Positions 1-12,065 of a DNA stretch of 44,021 nucleotides are shown piece after piece. Origin of the DNA: Azolla pinnata (Eukaryota > Streptophyta > Polypodiopsida > Salviniales > Salviniaceae); contig JBBBWG010031164.1 in the NCBI GenBank assembly GCA_037176905.1, positions 2,180-46,200 on the forward strand, given 5' to 3'. The position numbers and the translations under genes were made by a program. Below the pieces are notes generated by a model, which was not told where the DNA came from, ran no database searches, and was given only the letters and a program-made list of their open reading frames with translations. Numbering within the stretch: the stretch's first letter is position 1; each line of letters starts with the position of its first letter.

Positions 1-599
1 GTTAGAGATAGGATTAGGGATTAGGATTAGCATTGAGGTTAGAGTTGGAATAAGGTCATGGTTAAGAGTTTTTTAAAGGAACTTGTTTCCTAAATCAATG
101 AACTTTTTGGGAAAATCCAGTTGATGAAATTACATATGTAATGGCATCAGGATAAGTAAGTTTGGGCTTCAAGGATATATCCATGAATGAATAAGTCCTG
201 AATGTTTTGAGTGTACAGTTACTTTACTGTTTTATGAAGCAAGGGCAATTCAATAAATTGAAAACATGGAGGGGCAAATTCAAGATTTATAACCTTCATG
301 GGGCTAAAAAGCCGGAGCAATGCTGATAATTTAATGCGGCAAATCCGCAATCCGGCATGTCAAACGACAAATTATGTAAACGATCAGCAGAGGATCATTA
401 ACTCGTCATCAGTTTTTCTCCGATTTTTTCTGTATAATCCTATTACTTTTCCGTCATTATTGATCAGAATCCCCAAAGGCTGTAACAATCCAGGGCCACG
501 AAGAAACTTACTCAAAAGGCCGATCAAGAAACTCGATCGATCCTCTCTCTCTACCGCAAGGGCTCGTCGACCGTAGCTGGCATCGTCATGTTGCGCTTG
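1..599. other. Intergenic sequence, no gene seen
   Basis: No exon or RNA gene is recognised. The first 60 bases are a degenerate run of TTAGG/TTAGGG-like words (GGATTAGGGATTAGGATTAG), which may be the edge of a decayed telomere-like repeat. The rest is ordinary AT-rich sequence with only short chance reading frames. Confidence 0.5.
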
Positions 600-1380
600 T
601 CTGTCATCCATCGACCCGCATCTGCATTCGCGGCTGCCTCCATCTGGATGTCTACGTCCGCATCAGAAATCCGCATCCGCATCTGCCTCCATCTATCTAA
701 CTATCGATGTTCCGCATCCCGAATCTACATCTGCTGACGTGCCTGTGTTTGATGCACCTGCATCTACATCAGCCTATATATGTATCTGTGTGCGTCTGCC
801 TATACATGAGTGGGTGCCATATCTGGATCCGTATCTGGATGCATCTGTCAGCGTGTCTACACGCCATCTGCGGCAGCATTCGCATCTACATCTGCAGCCG
901 CGGTATCTGCATCCGTATCTGCATGGCAGTCTGTCAGCGTGTCGATGCGTCATCCGCGCGGCAGCATTCGCATCTGCATCTGCAGCTCTCGTATCTGCAT
1001 CCGTATGATCTGCATGCATCCGTCGGTGTGTCGACACGACAGCTGCGGCAACATACCGCATATGCATCTGCAGCTGCCGTATTTGCATCCGTATCTGCAT
1101 GCATCTGCCAGCGTGTCTATACGTCATCCGCGACGGCATCCACATCTACATCAGCAGCAACATCCGCATCTACGTCTGCAGCCGCCATATCCGCATGCAT
1201 CTATCAGTGCGTCTCCACGTGATCTGCGGCAAAATTCGCATCGACATCTGCAGCAGCCTTCGCATCATCATCTGCAAATGCATTTGCATTTGCAGCAGCC
1301 TTCGCATCTGCATCTGCAAATGCATTTGCATTTGCATCTGCAACAGCTTTCGCATCTGCATCTGCAAATGTATGTATCTT
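600..1380. repeat. Degenerate hexanucleotide array (CATCTG/CATCCG-type)
   Basis: About 780 bases are built from variants of one six-base word: CATCTG, CATCCG, CATTTG, CATCTA. The last 110 bases are the most regular; TTCGCATC recurs at 1259, 1301 and 1349, spacings of 42 and 48 that are both multiples of six. Because the period is a multiple of three, stops are rare and long reading frames appear in several frames on both strands. Their translations are low-complexity dipeptide patterns (His-Leu, Ala-Ser, Met-Gln), so I treat them as by-products of the repeat and not as proteins. The array ends about 1.35 kb before the SIN3 start codon. Confidence 0.85.
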
Positions 1381-1523
1381 TGGTGGCATGGCATGGCATG
1401 TGTCTCCTTGCTTTTCTGCCTTTCTGCTTTTTTTTGCGTTTCTGCTTTTTTTTGCGTTTCTGCTTTTCTGCGGCGTTTTTGCGTTTTTCGGTATCCAGCG
1501 AACAAAGAGGCTATTTCTGAAAT

Positions 1524-1533
1524 TTCTTCTTCT

Positions 1534-1580
<47 letters not shown>
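1524..1580. repeat. TTC then (TC)n microsatellite in the SIN3 5' region
   Basis: A short TTC run passes into about 21 uninterrupted TC units. A second, shorter CT run lies at about 1793-1818. Pyrimidine-rich tracts like this are common in plant core promoters and 5' leaders, so this may lie in or near the SIN3 transcription start region; that placement is inference. Confidence 0.8.
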
Positions 1581-1584
<4 letters not shown>

Positions 1585-1599
1585 AACAAACTGCGCTTT

Positions 1600-2734
1600 C
1601 TCTCGCTCTCGCTCTGATTCCAGTCCTCTAACTCCATCGCCATAGCTCGCTGGGCGCAACTCGAGCCCCCTCCCTGCTTCCAGCATTCTTCTTTGGAGAG
1701 ATTCCTGAAGATACGAATCGCGAATCAATCCTTCCCCAATCATCAGACTGGTAAATTTTTCACCTCCTCCCCCCTCCTTCCCTTCTCGCCGCTCTCTCTC
1801 TCTCTCTCCCCCTCTCTCTTTTATTTCTTGTTTCAATCTCTCTGTGCCTTCCCAAAGCTTCCATGCCTTCAATCCATGCTCCCAATCAGAACAAGGAGGA
1901 AACGGGAAAACCAGACAGAGGTTAGAACTCTATTCGGTTGTTCTTTTTTCTAGCTTTCACGAATTCGTTCCCTGATCACTGTTTTGGAATTCGGTTCCTC
2001 ATCCGCTCTCTCTTCCTTTCTTTCCTCCGCGATTTCCCGGCCTCTCCCTTCCTTTACGAATTTGAAGCTATCTGTGATCTGGTCTTTCTGGTTATTGATG
2101 TATTGACTGTGAAAGCCATTTAGAGGGAAAGCTTCAGCTCGTATCTTCTGAATTACAGATATGAATACTGTTTTCCCCGAAGAGAGCTTAGATTTCGGGA
2201 AGCTTTAACCTGAATCAATCAACCACCTTTCTCTACAATATCCCGTTCCTCTCACAGTTTTGAACAGATTAGGGGTTTTATAGGTAAGACTTCTGACTTC
2301 ATGTTCTTCCTTTCCAGAACTTTAGGCGTGCAAACTGTCAGGGTTCTATTCTTTTTCCATCTTAAAGTCCAGGCTGGGTTGCAAAGCAAAATCTGTGCCA
2401 GAATCTGACAATTTTAACATCATTACCACCACCATCACCATGTGTTTCTGCCACACGTTCTGACAGACTAGCATGATGAGGTGAAATTTCAGCAATTCTT
2501 GTGGCAGAAGTTTATGAAGTCTGAGATGCAGCCTAGATTTAGAGGAATTTTAACCAGAATCAAATGTTCATTCATACACTGAATCAGTCTAAACTATATT
2601 ACAGGATGATCTCACCAGGATCGAATGTTTGATCGACTGAAACAGGCTGCATAAACTAAAGTGCTAGCATACCTGTCAAAGGCTGATGAGGAAAGCCTAT
2701 TAGACACTGGTTTAGGGTATACAAGTTTGGAAGC
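1600..2734 (+). promoter_or_regulatory. Likely SIN3 promoter and 5' leader, possible leader intron
   Basis: This pyrimidine-rich stretch lies directly upstream of the SIN3 start codon and holds no recognised coding exon. A strong donor-like site (TAG|GTAAGAC, GT at 2284) and an acceptor-like site (ATTACAG, ending 2604) would define a leader intron of about 320 bases. Neither the transcription start nor that intron can be fixed from sequence alone. Confidence 0.35.
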
Positions 2735-5700
2735 ATGAAGCGGAGTCGAGAGGAACATGGACCAGGATCACATGCCAAACGGATCGCATCTTCACGTGCT
2801 GATATGTAAGTACTTCTCTTAGTTGAAAAATCTTAGAATGTTGGACCTTTTGTATAATATATACATCTTGAGCACGTTTTCTAGTTTGAAAAAAGGTCAA
2901 AAATTTACATCTGTTCTACAAGATATACATCTTGCTGATTGTGCTGTCTTACTTCTAGGCCTGGTCCAACATCACAATCTCAACATCTAACCACATCTGA
3001 TGCCTTTACTTACCTTCAAGCTGTCAAAGATATCTTCAAAGATACAAACGGGAAGTATGACGAATTCTTGGAAGTCATGAAAGATTTCAAAGCTTTAAGG
3101 TAAGCCTTCGAACCTTTATCTACGTTTGCCTGAGCTCTTTTGTTTAAGATCTTATTTTTTTGAATGGGTTGTTAAGAGTGTCGTGTATGGATATTGAAGG
3201 ATTGACACTGCTGGAGTGATAGCAAGAGTAAAGGAACTTTTCAAAGGTCATCGTGATCTCATACTTGGATTTAACACCTTCCTTCCTAAAGGTTATGAAA
3301 TTACACTCCCGCTTGAAGAAGAAACTACTAAAAGACAACCGGTCGAATATGGCCAAGCAATCAATTATGTTAATAAAATTAAGGTACGGAAGTAACTGTT
3401 ATATGCATAATATTGGAACACTACCTTTCTGTAGTTTTGACTCAATGTGATTTCAAATCGGATGAATCTATACTGCATTTCTACAGACAAGATTCGAAGA
3501 AGAAGAGCAAGTATATAAAGCATTTTTAGAAATCTTAAACATGTATAGGAAAGGGAGCAAATCCATCAGCAAGGTTTATCAGGAGGTGAGATAGTACTGT
3601 ATGTAATCCAGAGCAGCGTGTGCATTTAGATTCTACATTGTCGTATTAAATGATGCTCGTTTTAGGTTGCTTTGCTCTTCAAGGATCATCCAGATCTTCT
3701 GGAGGAATTTACATGTTTCCTTCCGGATTCTAGTGGCATTGGCACTCATCTCTCGAAAGGAAGTTATGTGGCACGCAGAGATGAAAAGAGTTCGGTAGCA
3801 AGACATGTGAAGGTACTAAGCTTTAACTTGATTGTGCTCCCTTGGCCATGTGATGTGATAGCTTTCTGAATGATTCCGCCTTACTATATCATGGTTAACA
3901 GAGGGAAAAGAGCATGAATGTTGCTGGTGAAGGGGATGCCAGGTCAGACAAAGCTGCAAATCGAGAACGCCGAGATCATACTAGTATGGAAACTGATAAG
4001 AGAGAAAGAGAAATCAAAGAGGAAAAGGATGTGCAAATGGATGGGGAGGAGAAGGATTCAGGAGAAGAGGGAGATAAAGATCTTGACGTGATGCAGCGTC
4101 TTCCTCACAAGAGGAAATCAGCCAGGAGGGCTGATGAATTAATTCGCAAGCAGTCCTTGGGAGGAGAAGGAGAGGCAACGGCGGGTACTTCTGCTCCTGT
4201 GGTTTTTGGAGAAGAAAAGAAAGTTCCAAAAGGTATAAAATTGTTTGAGGGAATAACTTTGGAATACCGTCTGAGTTTTCCCTTTAATTTTCACGATGAC
4301 CTAGGTCAACCCCATCTCCAGCAATTGTATGTGCTATTTAAGCAGCGATGCATCAATCCATCGCTTTTCTTTCAGGGGTTGGTTGACTGGGGTTAGTTGG
4401 TTGACAAAGAAAAACTCAGGGATGTTTTAGGTTTTTTCCATATCAATAATTCAAAGAGTATGTGGTTGTGCTTTGTCTTCCCTGTGGATTCAGCTTGCCT
4501 ACAATTGACATGTTGCAGGACTTCAAAGAAAGCTTGCATTTTTCGAACATGTGAAGAGTAAATTGCGGAGTCGTGAGACATATCAGGAATTTTTGAAGTG
4601 CCTAAATTTGTATAGTGAAGAGATAATCACACGTGAGCAGCTTCATCGGCTGGTAAGTTTGGAATATATTTGCAAAATTCATCATTTTGTTGGCAAGTAG
4701 GGAGAGACTATGTGAGATGTTCTTCTGCTTAAGATTGTGCACATGGACTTTAAATGTAGTGGCTTCCACCACTTAACTTGCTGAAATTACTGTAACTGAA
4801 TGTCTGAATAGAACGTTGGTGTTTTCAGGTGATTGGTGTTCTGGGGAAATATCCGGAGTTAGTCGATGGATTCAACGATTTCCTAGCTCATTGCGAAAGC
4901 AATGGTACAATGATGTTTTTTTCGACATTGTAACATATGCGTGAAATTCAAGTTTAAATTCTATGCTGAATCCAACCATTTTCCTTCTTTTTTGTTTCAG
5001 AGGGTTATCTAGCCAATCTTGTCAGCAAAAGTAAGATCCCACCCAGCTTCACTCTAGCCATAACTTTTTATATATCATGCAGTTTATGTGTTTACAATTA
5101 AATCACTAGGAGAAATCATGCGTGTAACTTTTTTAATGGTAAACAGATTTATCCTTCCAATGTTGTAATTTCTGTATTTCTACATTGTTCAGAGCTGGGG
5201 GATGGTCATACTTTGAGAGCAAAGGTAGAAAGAGATAGAGAGAAAGAAAGAGACAGAGAAAAAGAAAAAGGCAAGGAGGATGACAGAAGTGAGCGAGGAA
5301 GAGAGGTTGAAAAGGAGAAAGAGAGGGAAAAGCGGGATATACCTAGTCACAAGATATCAATGCAAAACAGGGAGAAGTATATGACAAAGCCTATATCTGA
5401 ACTAGACCTGTCAAATTGTGAACAATGTACTCCAAGTTACAGACTTCTACCCAAGAGTGTAAGCTTAATTTTGTAAAGCTTCTGTTTCAATGTTAGACAG
5501 GGGAGGGCTTGGCTCTTCCACTTAACCTCTAGTCTATTAATGTTTATTTTGTATTCTATTAATTATTATCTGTTACTTTGCAGTATCCTAAACCGGTTGT
5601 TAGTTATCAAAAGCCTTCTTCAAGGGAGGTGCTTAATGATTCGTGGGTTTCTGTTACTTCGGGAAGCGAGGACTACTCTTTCAAGCACATGAGGAGAAAC

Positions 5701-8700
5701 CAGTACGAAGAAAGCTTGTTTCGTTGTGAAGATGATAGGTTTGTTTATTTATGTAAAATTACTTGTGTCATGATGTCAGAGGTGACGGCCATTCATGGGG
5801 TTAATTTCTCTTCATCATTAAATAGGTTTGAACTAGATATGCTGCTGGAATCCACTGCAGTTACTGCAAAACGTATGGAGGAACTGTTAAAGAAGCTCCA
5901 GGAAGGGCACATTAAACAAGATGGTCAACTTCATCTTGATGATTTCTTAACAGGTAGCTTTTTCTATTCCGTACCTACTTTGAGGGTCATATAAATGAAT
6001 ACTGATGACTCTATTGTCCAATGCAGCTATCAATATTCGATGCATTGAGCGCATATATGGTGATCATGGTTTGGATGTTGTTGAATTGTTGCGCAAGAAT
6101 GCATCTGTAGCATTGCCTGTTATTCTTAATCGTCTTAAACAGAAGCAAGAGGAGTGGTTAAAATGTAAAGAAGACATGAATAAAGTATGGGCAGAAGTTT
6201 ATGCTAAAAACTATCATAAATCGCTGGATCACCGCAGCTTCTACTTCAAGCAACAAGACAAAAAGAATCTAAGCATCAAAGGTAATGCTTATAGTCTATA
6301 CCTATGGTTGGCTAATTGTCTCTCTACTGTGTTTTTTCCATATCCTGCAAAGGTTCTCTAACACTATTCTGCCATTTGACAGCACTTCTCGCTGAGATCA
6401 AAGAGATCAATGAAAAGAAGAGAAAAGATGATGATTTGATTCTCTCTAGAGCAGCAGGAAATAGGGAGCCACTTATCCCTGATCTGAGATATGACTATCT
6501 TGAACCTGATGTAAATGAAGACGTGTTTCAGATTATCAAGCATTCAGCCGATGAGATGTGCCCTACAATGGAACAATCAGATAAAATCATGCGACTGTGG
6601 ACAGCCTTTTTTGAACCTATATTTGGTGTGCCGTCCCGATCCCATGATGCCGAAGACACTGAAGAGGTGTCAAAAGTAAAACCCACAAAAGTTGGAAACG
6701 GTCACCATGCTACTTCCAAGCGGGGTTCAAGTTTAGATAAGGAAACAGATAAGCTTATTTCGAATGATCTTGTAAGAAAGGGAAAAGGTAGCTCAAGTAA
6801 TGGAGGTGCATTCAGGGCGGAAGAAAATGCATCAGCAACTTCAGTTGCAGATGAACTCAAGGCTAATAGATCTACATGTGCCAGCAATAAAAGGGATGGC
6901 ACATTAGCAACAAAATGTCAACAAGGTTGGTTGTAACTTATGATGTAAAACTTTGTTCATTTTCTATTTGGTTTGGTAATATTGTAATTTCACTGGCTCA
7001 TTCATCCTGTGCTGTATTCAGTTGGTTCAACGATTCCATGTTTGGAGAAGTCAACTGAGAAAAACAGAAAAGATAAAGAACGTGTGTCTTCTCTGGTATA
7101 TACTTTATTTTGAATGTAGCAATGGTTTAAATGAAACTGTACTTAGTCCAAAGTTTTGCCTTCAATATAATGATGACCAAACTGACATTTCTCCAATTTC
7201 AACTCAGGATGTAGAAAGAAAACTAATTGACTCTAAAAGAGATAGTGAGAAATCAGATAAGTTAGATGGATTTCGGAATTCCCAAAGTGGGAAAGTAGAA
7301 AGAGAAGAGGGTGAATTGTCACCTTCACCTGAAGTAGATGAAGGCCTTCCTGAGAACCTTCACTCTGCCATAGCAGTAGTAAAGCAAGAAGGCATCAACA
7401 ACGGATTTTATGGTCATATAGAACGTGAAGAGATTGAATGTGCTGGAAATTCTGAACGTCAACCGAATGTAGATGATGATGAGGATGGAGAAGAAAGTAC
7501 TCCGAAATCAAGTGATGAGAGTGACAATCCATCAGTTGGGGTAGAAGCATCCGGTTCTGACTCTGCAAATGCTGATGATTCAGCAGAAGAACGTGATGAT
7601 GATGAACATGAAGGTAAGAATGAGAGTGAGGGTGACGCAGAAGGTGAAGGAATGGTGGATGCTGAAGGTGAAGGTACATCATTGGCATCATCAGAGAAAC
7701 TGTTACTCTCTTGCATGCCTTTAACAACTCATCCTCCATCAATTGTTCCTAATTCTGCTGCAAGCTGTGACTCATCAATATTTTATGCGAATGACACATT
7801 ATATGTGTTGTTTAGGCTTCATCAGGTAAGAAGTGAGTTAAATTGCTGTGCTTTTTTTATGTATTTCTTATTGTTTTTGTTACAAGGATAACCTGCCATA
7901 TTGCAGGCACTATATGACCGCATACATGCTGCTAAAGTTCATGCAATAGCAGCTGAAGAGAAACAAAAAAGTTCGAAGGACAATTCCTCTGAGCTCTATC
8001 GGAAGTAAATACTTTTCTGCTTTTTTCATATGAAAAACACGAATTTGCTTAGTATGGTTAATGAAATATTAAATCAAGTTTCTGTGCTAGTTTCCATGAT
8101 GCTGTGTGCTTGAATTTCAGATTTATGCAAGTTCTGTACAGTCTCTTGGATGGGACTGTGGATAATGCCAAGTTTGAAGATGATTGCAGAGCTATTATTG
8201 GAACACAATCATATGTTCTTTTTACAATGGATAAGTTAATTTTTAAGCTAGTCAAGCAGGTAATGATTTGTACAAATACTGTAAGCTTTTTATGATTGAA
8301 AAATTAGAGTGTTTGAAACGTTGAGCCCATCTTGTGCTCATTGTGCAGCTTCAGTCTGTTGCATCTGATGAGACGGCAAACAAACTGCTTGCTTTGAATG
8401 CGTACGAAAGGTCTCGTGCGTCCGGGTTTACAGATGCTGTGTATCATGCAAATGCATCAACATTATTACAAGATGAAAACATATACAGATTTGAACATGT
8501 AAGCTAAAGGGCTGCCTTTCTTGGGTATTTACCTTAGTACCTCTTGTTTTCCAAGATGCTCCAATTCAATACATAAGTTACTGGTACAGGGGTATTTCGG
8601 TAAATAACCAAATCCTTAGGCGTATTATTGTTCTTTATGGAATTGCCATAAGAATTTCTTGTGGTTATCCTCAAATACTTGATCGATTCGCAGAGATCAA

Positions 8701-9369
8701 ATCCTAGTCAGGTGCTCATTCAACTTATGGAAGGTGGTGGAGAGAAGATGGAGGCTTCTCCTAATACAATAGAATATACCTTCTTCAACTATCTTAATGG
8801 GTTCATAGGTGAAAATTGTGATTTACAGAAGCAGCAGTCTCCTATTTTCTTGAAAAGGCAAGGCACTAAAACTACAAGATTATGTAAAGATGATTTAGAA
8901 TATTGTTATGATTACTTCGTACCCCATTCTATGGGAGTTAATGTTTTCATTTTGTTCAAGCAGAAATAAACGATTCAGTGAAGATGATGAGCAAACGGCG
9001 CTTGTGAGGACCATGCATAACATGTTCATCGCCAATGGCTTGGATTGCAAAGTGTCTAGCAAGACATATAGGGTACGGTATCTTCAAACTTGCATTTATA
9101 CGAATGTGACATTAGTTTTCCCATATTTATGAAGAAAATGGATTATTTCTATTCTAATTCAGAGTATATTGCAATATGCTGTGCAGGTTTCCTATGTTCT
9201 AGACACAGAGGACATACTTTTCCGCAAGGCTAGGAAAACAGGTACCCATGATAGCAAAAATAGAAAAGGAAGCAATGACATTCTTGATGATAGATCCAGC
9301 AGCAGAAGGGTGCTCAAATTCCATAGATGGCTCAGAGGCCAAGACTACCCACCAAAAAAAGACAGGTAA
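2735..9369 (+). CDS. SNL: SIN3-like paired amphipathic helix corepressor
   Basis: Nuclear scaffold of the SIN3-histone deacetylase corepressor complex, which binds transcription factors through PAH domains and recruits HDACs. Model, 22 exons: 2735-2805, 2959-3099, 3200-3383, 3487-3585, 3666-3812, 3902-4232, 4519-4652, 4829-4904, 5001-5030, 5193-5458, 5584-5738, 5826-5953, 6027-6281, 6383-6925, 7022-7095, 7208-7825, 7907-8004, 8121-8259, 8349-8498, 8694-8857, 8964-9072, 9187-9369. They sum to 4095 nt, in frame, 1364 aa, a usual plant SIN3 length. The start MKRSREE matches the family N-terminus. PAH1 is about residues 38-105 ([15 protein letters not shown]), PAH2 about 119-190, PAH3 about 325-400. 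The HDAC-interacting region begins near 480 ([12 protein letters not shown]) and includes [20 protein letters not shown]. An acidic Asp/Glu/Ser-rich linker is in exon 16, and the conserved C-terminal domain follows ([15 protein letters not shown]). Exon 9 has only 30 nt. The intron after exon 20 has a GC donor. Confidence 0.95.
8858..8963 (+). other. GC-AG intron in SIN3
   Basis: The junction AAAAG|GCAAGG ... TTCAAGCAG|AAAT is needed to keep frame and restores the conserved run IFLKRNKRF, which corresponds to the LKRNKRK-like motif of SIN3 C-terminal domains. No GT donor nearby gives an open frame. Retention would add foreign residues and then a stop at 8967. AG|GCAAG is the usual context of plant GC donors. 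Confidence 0.8.
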
Positions 9370-9825
9370 AACAATGCCTGTAATTTTACTATTTATTCTT
9401 CTAAAAAATGTCTTTGTTTTGAAAACAGCTCATTTGTTGAAACTGGAAATCTGGCAAAGAAACAATGTATGTGCTTAGCATTAAAGAAAAATCTTAATAA
9501 TGGCACATAGCAGATTGTAGGAGTCATTGTCATAGGCAGTCACACATTGTGAGGCAAGCAAGCAGTTTTAGTTGTATAATCATGAGCCTCATCAATTTGG
9601 TATGAATTGGAGATGGATACAAGAATCGGGATTCGCTATATTTACTTCAATCGTAAGGAAGCATTGGTCACATCTACCACGGAACACAAATCTAAGAATG
9701 CACATGCACTATTGATATGTTTTGATATGCTCTTCTATCCTTTTTAGTGCTGATAACACCTCTTTTCGTTATATGCGATGGCACTGTGCAAAGCATTCAT
9801 TCTGTCTTGCTGTTTCTTTGTGCAG
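9366..9825 (+). other. Putative terminal SIN3 intron at the stop codon
   Basis: The stop codon overlaps a good donor: GAC AG|GTAAAAC. The acceptor TTTGTGCAG|ATGAC ends at 9825. Unspliced, the last codons read Asp-Arg then TAA. Spliced, AG joins A then TGA, again Asp-Arg then stop. Splicing therefore would not change the protein and would only shape the 3' UTR. Confidence 0.45.
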
Positions 9826-10870
9826 ATGACACATCGACTGTAGCACTAGTATGTATAAAAGCTTCATTGAAGTCTTTCAGCATCAAGCAAAGCAGGGTAT
9901 GTAGCCGAGTTAAATTTTGGCGAAATGTCAAGTCGGAGGATGAGTCATTGCTTCTCGATGCCTTCATTATCATAAACCTTTTGTCAGTTCTTTCTTGGGT
10001 ATATACATATGTATGCTTTCATAGAAATGAAGGCAGTGCTGCGAGTGCATATACATATGTGTACATATATATGTATATGATGCGAACATGCTCACATCCA
10101 AATAAAGGGTTGATGGTTTATGTGATGGCCTCCGCTTTGTAATTTTAAGGAATCTCGGAGCTGGTCCCTCTTTTGTGTGATTTGTATTCTTTTTGCTTGA
10201 ATAAGAGACTGATTTTGACTTTGTACATGAACATGCCTTGCAGTGTTGCGCATGCTGCTTCACGTGCTTTGAGGTTAGTCGAACAATCGTGAATAAAAAG
10301 CATTACTTGTTACGTCAACTATACATATAAATGCCGACCCAATGTTGTAAAAGTTTTTTGAATGGGTGATAGATAGTGCACATAGTAATGAGCATCATAT
10401 TTTTATGGTCTCACTTGCATAGAGGAGGTGTGTGTCTTACAGCTCCCTTTCACAACTGTGGTAAAACATGATTTGCCTGTTGCAAAGAGTGTTAGAAGAA
10501 AAAGCCGATGAAGATGCTGAGTGAAACTTGTAGCTTTGCTGGACACTCACACAAGATAGAAACTTAACCACAGTAGGGAGGTGTCAAAATGCTTCCTTAC
10601 CAAGCCCATCCGCATAGATCCCCATCCAAGATTCAGTGCTTAATTGATTCGTTTAAGAAAACTAGTAAATCACAGGCCCTGCTCAATTACAGTTAAGTTA
10701 TTACAACCTTGAATTGCCAAACAACTAGATATTTACCTAATGAGGAGCTTGAATTCGTTTCTATTGGAGGTTGAACTACTTTGATCCGACATCAAAATGA
10801 TGAGACGTGATGGATTCGACATAGTTAGGAAAAATGTCCAAATTTCAAATCCCTAAAGCAAAAGCAATTT
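9826..10870 (+). other. Probable SIN3 3' UTR, then intergenic DNA to the gap
   Basis: No coding exon is recognised. The first few hundred bases probably belong to the SIN3 3' UTR. At about 10000-10085 there is an AT-rich, palindrome-prone ATATACATATGT/ATGTATAT stretch. The remainder up to the Ns shows nothing identifiable. Confidence 0.4.
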
Positions 10871-10970
10871 NNNNNNNNNNNNNNNNNNNNNNNNNNNNNN
10901 NNNNNNNNNNNNNNNNNNNNNNNNNNNNNNNNNNNNNNNNNNNNNNNNNNNNNNNNNNNNNNNNNNNNNN
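10871..10970. other. Assembly gap of exactly 100 N
   Basis: One hundred consecutive N. This is the common placeholder for a gap of unknown size, so the distance between SIN3 and ARP6, and to a small extent their linkage, rests on scaffolding. Confidence 0.99.
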
Positions 10971-11880
10971 AATGCATTTACATATGATTGATTAGTAGTG
11001 CTAAAAGTATTGCTACTTGATTGCAAGGCTCTTAATCTGAGTCGGCTCCATGTTTTCAAAGAAAACTGAATTTCTAAGCCACTATTGTTAATCGCAAGTA
11101 TGATTTGTGGAGTTAAGGGGCACATGCGATGAGACCACCTAATGATTTTTCCTAGATTAAGAAGTTGAGTACCGCACTTTGAAGCATTCCTACTGTGATT
11201 GGCCGACCAAGTGCATAACATGCACCATTGAACCGACTCAAACACAAGGTCCTAATGTAATAATCATTAGGAGATGAAGCACACAGGCCGTAGGGCAGAT
11301 GAAGAGGCGCCGACATAAATGTTGGGGAGTTGTGCATAAACCACTTGAGTGTACTTGTCGTGAGAGTAGTAATAACAACTTTGTGGTCCTTGGGCATCTG
11401 TCATCGGACATTTGCTATCTATGCGTCGATGAGTAATGCAACGTCTCGGCTTGTCAGCCCATTGGTGAGCTTGGGCTCTCAGTCTCTTTGGCCATACAGA
11501 ATCCCATTTCTACGCAACTTCACCAGGAACTTGTGTCTTGGCTCGAACTAGCCAGCAGCATCGATCAGAAATCTTTTCCTTAGCACCACAACCAAACCAT
11601 GCACTCACGACCGCAACATTCATCAATGAAGCCGTCGAACATTGATAACGGGCGCCCCACCCATTGGTACGTGTAGCACACGGAAGCACGGAACTCCGTG
11701 GCATATCAGGTCACCACCGAGCTCCATAAGGGAGAATTGTTACTGTACGATTCCATCCATCCTCTTTCTCTCATTTCCAGCAATTGCAGCGCACAAGTAA
11801 CGACTCAGCCTAATCGGCAGATTGCACTGCTCTGTTTGTCAAGCCTATTCGGAAAGCCGTACTCGACCATCGTCGGCTAG
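10971..11880. other. Unidentified sequence with coding-like fragments on the minus strand
   Basis: On the minus strand two open stretches (11397-11152 and 11704-11510) have a composition less simple than most shadow frames here. Examples are KVVITTLTTSTLKWFMHNS and STASLMNVAVVSAWFGCGAK. They are interrupted by stops and no family is recognised. They could be remnants of a decayed gene or transposon, or chance. This region lies between the gap and the ARP6 promoter. Confidence 0.25.
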
Positions 11881-11920
11881 GTAAGAGGTCAACTCTAGAA
11901 GCAAGAAGGGTTTATTAGGG

Positions 11921-11969
11921 TTTAGGGTTTAGGGTTTAGGGTTTAGGGTTTAGGGTTTAGGGTTTAGGG
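11921..11969 (+). repeat. Interstitial telomere-type repeat, (TTTAGGG)7
   Basis: Seven perfect TTTAGGG heptamers, preceded by a partial ATTAGGG unit and followed by TTTTGAGG. The reverse complement contains AAACCCTA, the telo-box found in promoters of many plant housekeeping and translation genes. It lies about 420 bases before the ARP6 start codon, so it may be promoter sequence, or a scar of break repair with telomeric sequence. Confidence 0.95.
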
Positions 11970-12065
11970 TTTTGAGGAGGTTTTGAACCTCCCGGTTTTG
12001 AACTACAAGTTTTGTGGGCGATTTTTGGAATTGTGGGCGATTTGATCAAGAATCAGAGCAGAGGA

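Noticed and set aside
810..1872. Long overlapping reading frames (up to 236 codons) on both strands
   Set aside because: They follow the CATCTG hexamer array and the TC run; translations are simple repeats without family motifs.
4233..4396. Continuation of SIN3 exon 6 to a stop at 4394-4396
   Set aside because: Splicing at 4232 to 4519 keeps phase and gives the PAH3 start; the extension is intron read-through.
7395..7742. Minus-strand frames opposite SIN3 exon 16
   Set aside because: Shadows of the acidic GAT/GAA-rich coding strand; His/Leu or Ser/Pro-rich with no family resemblance.
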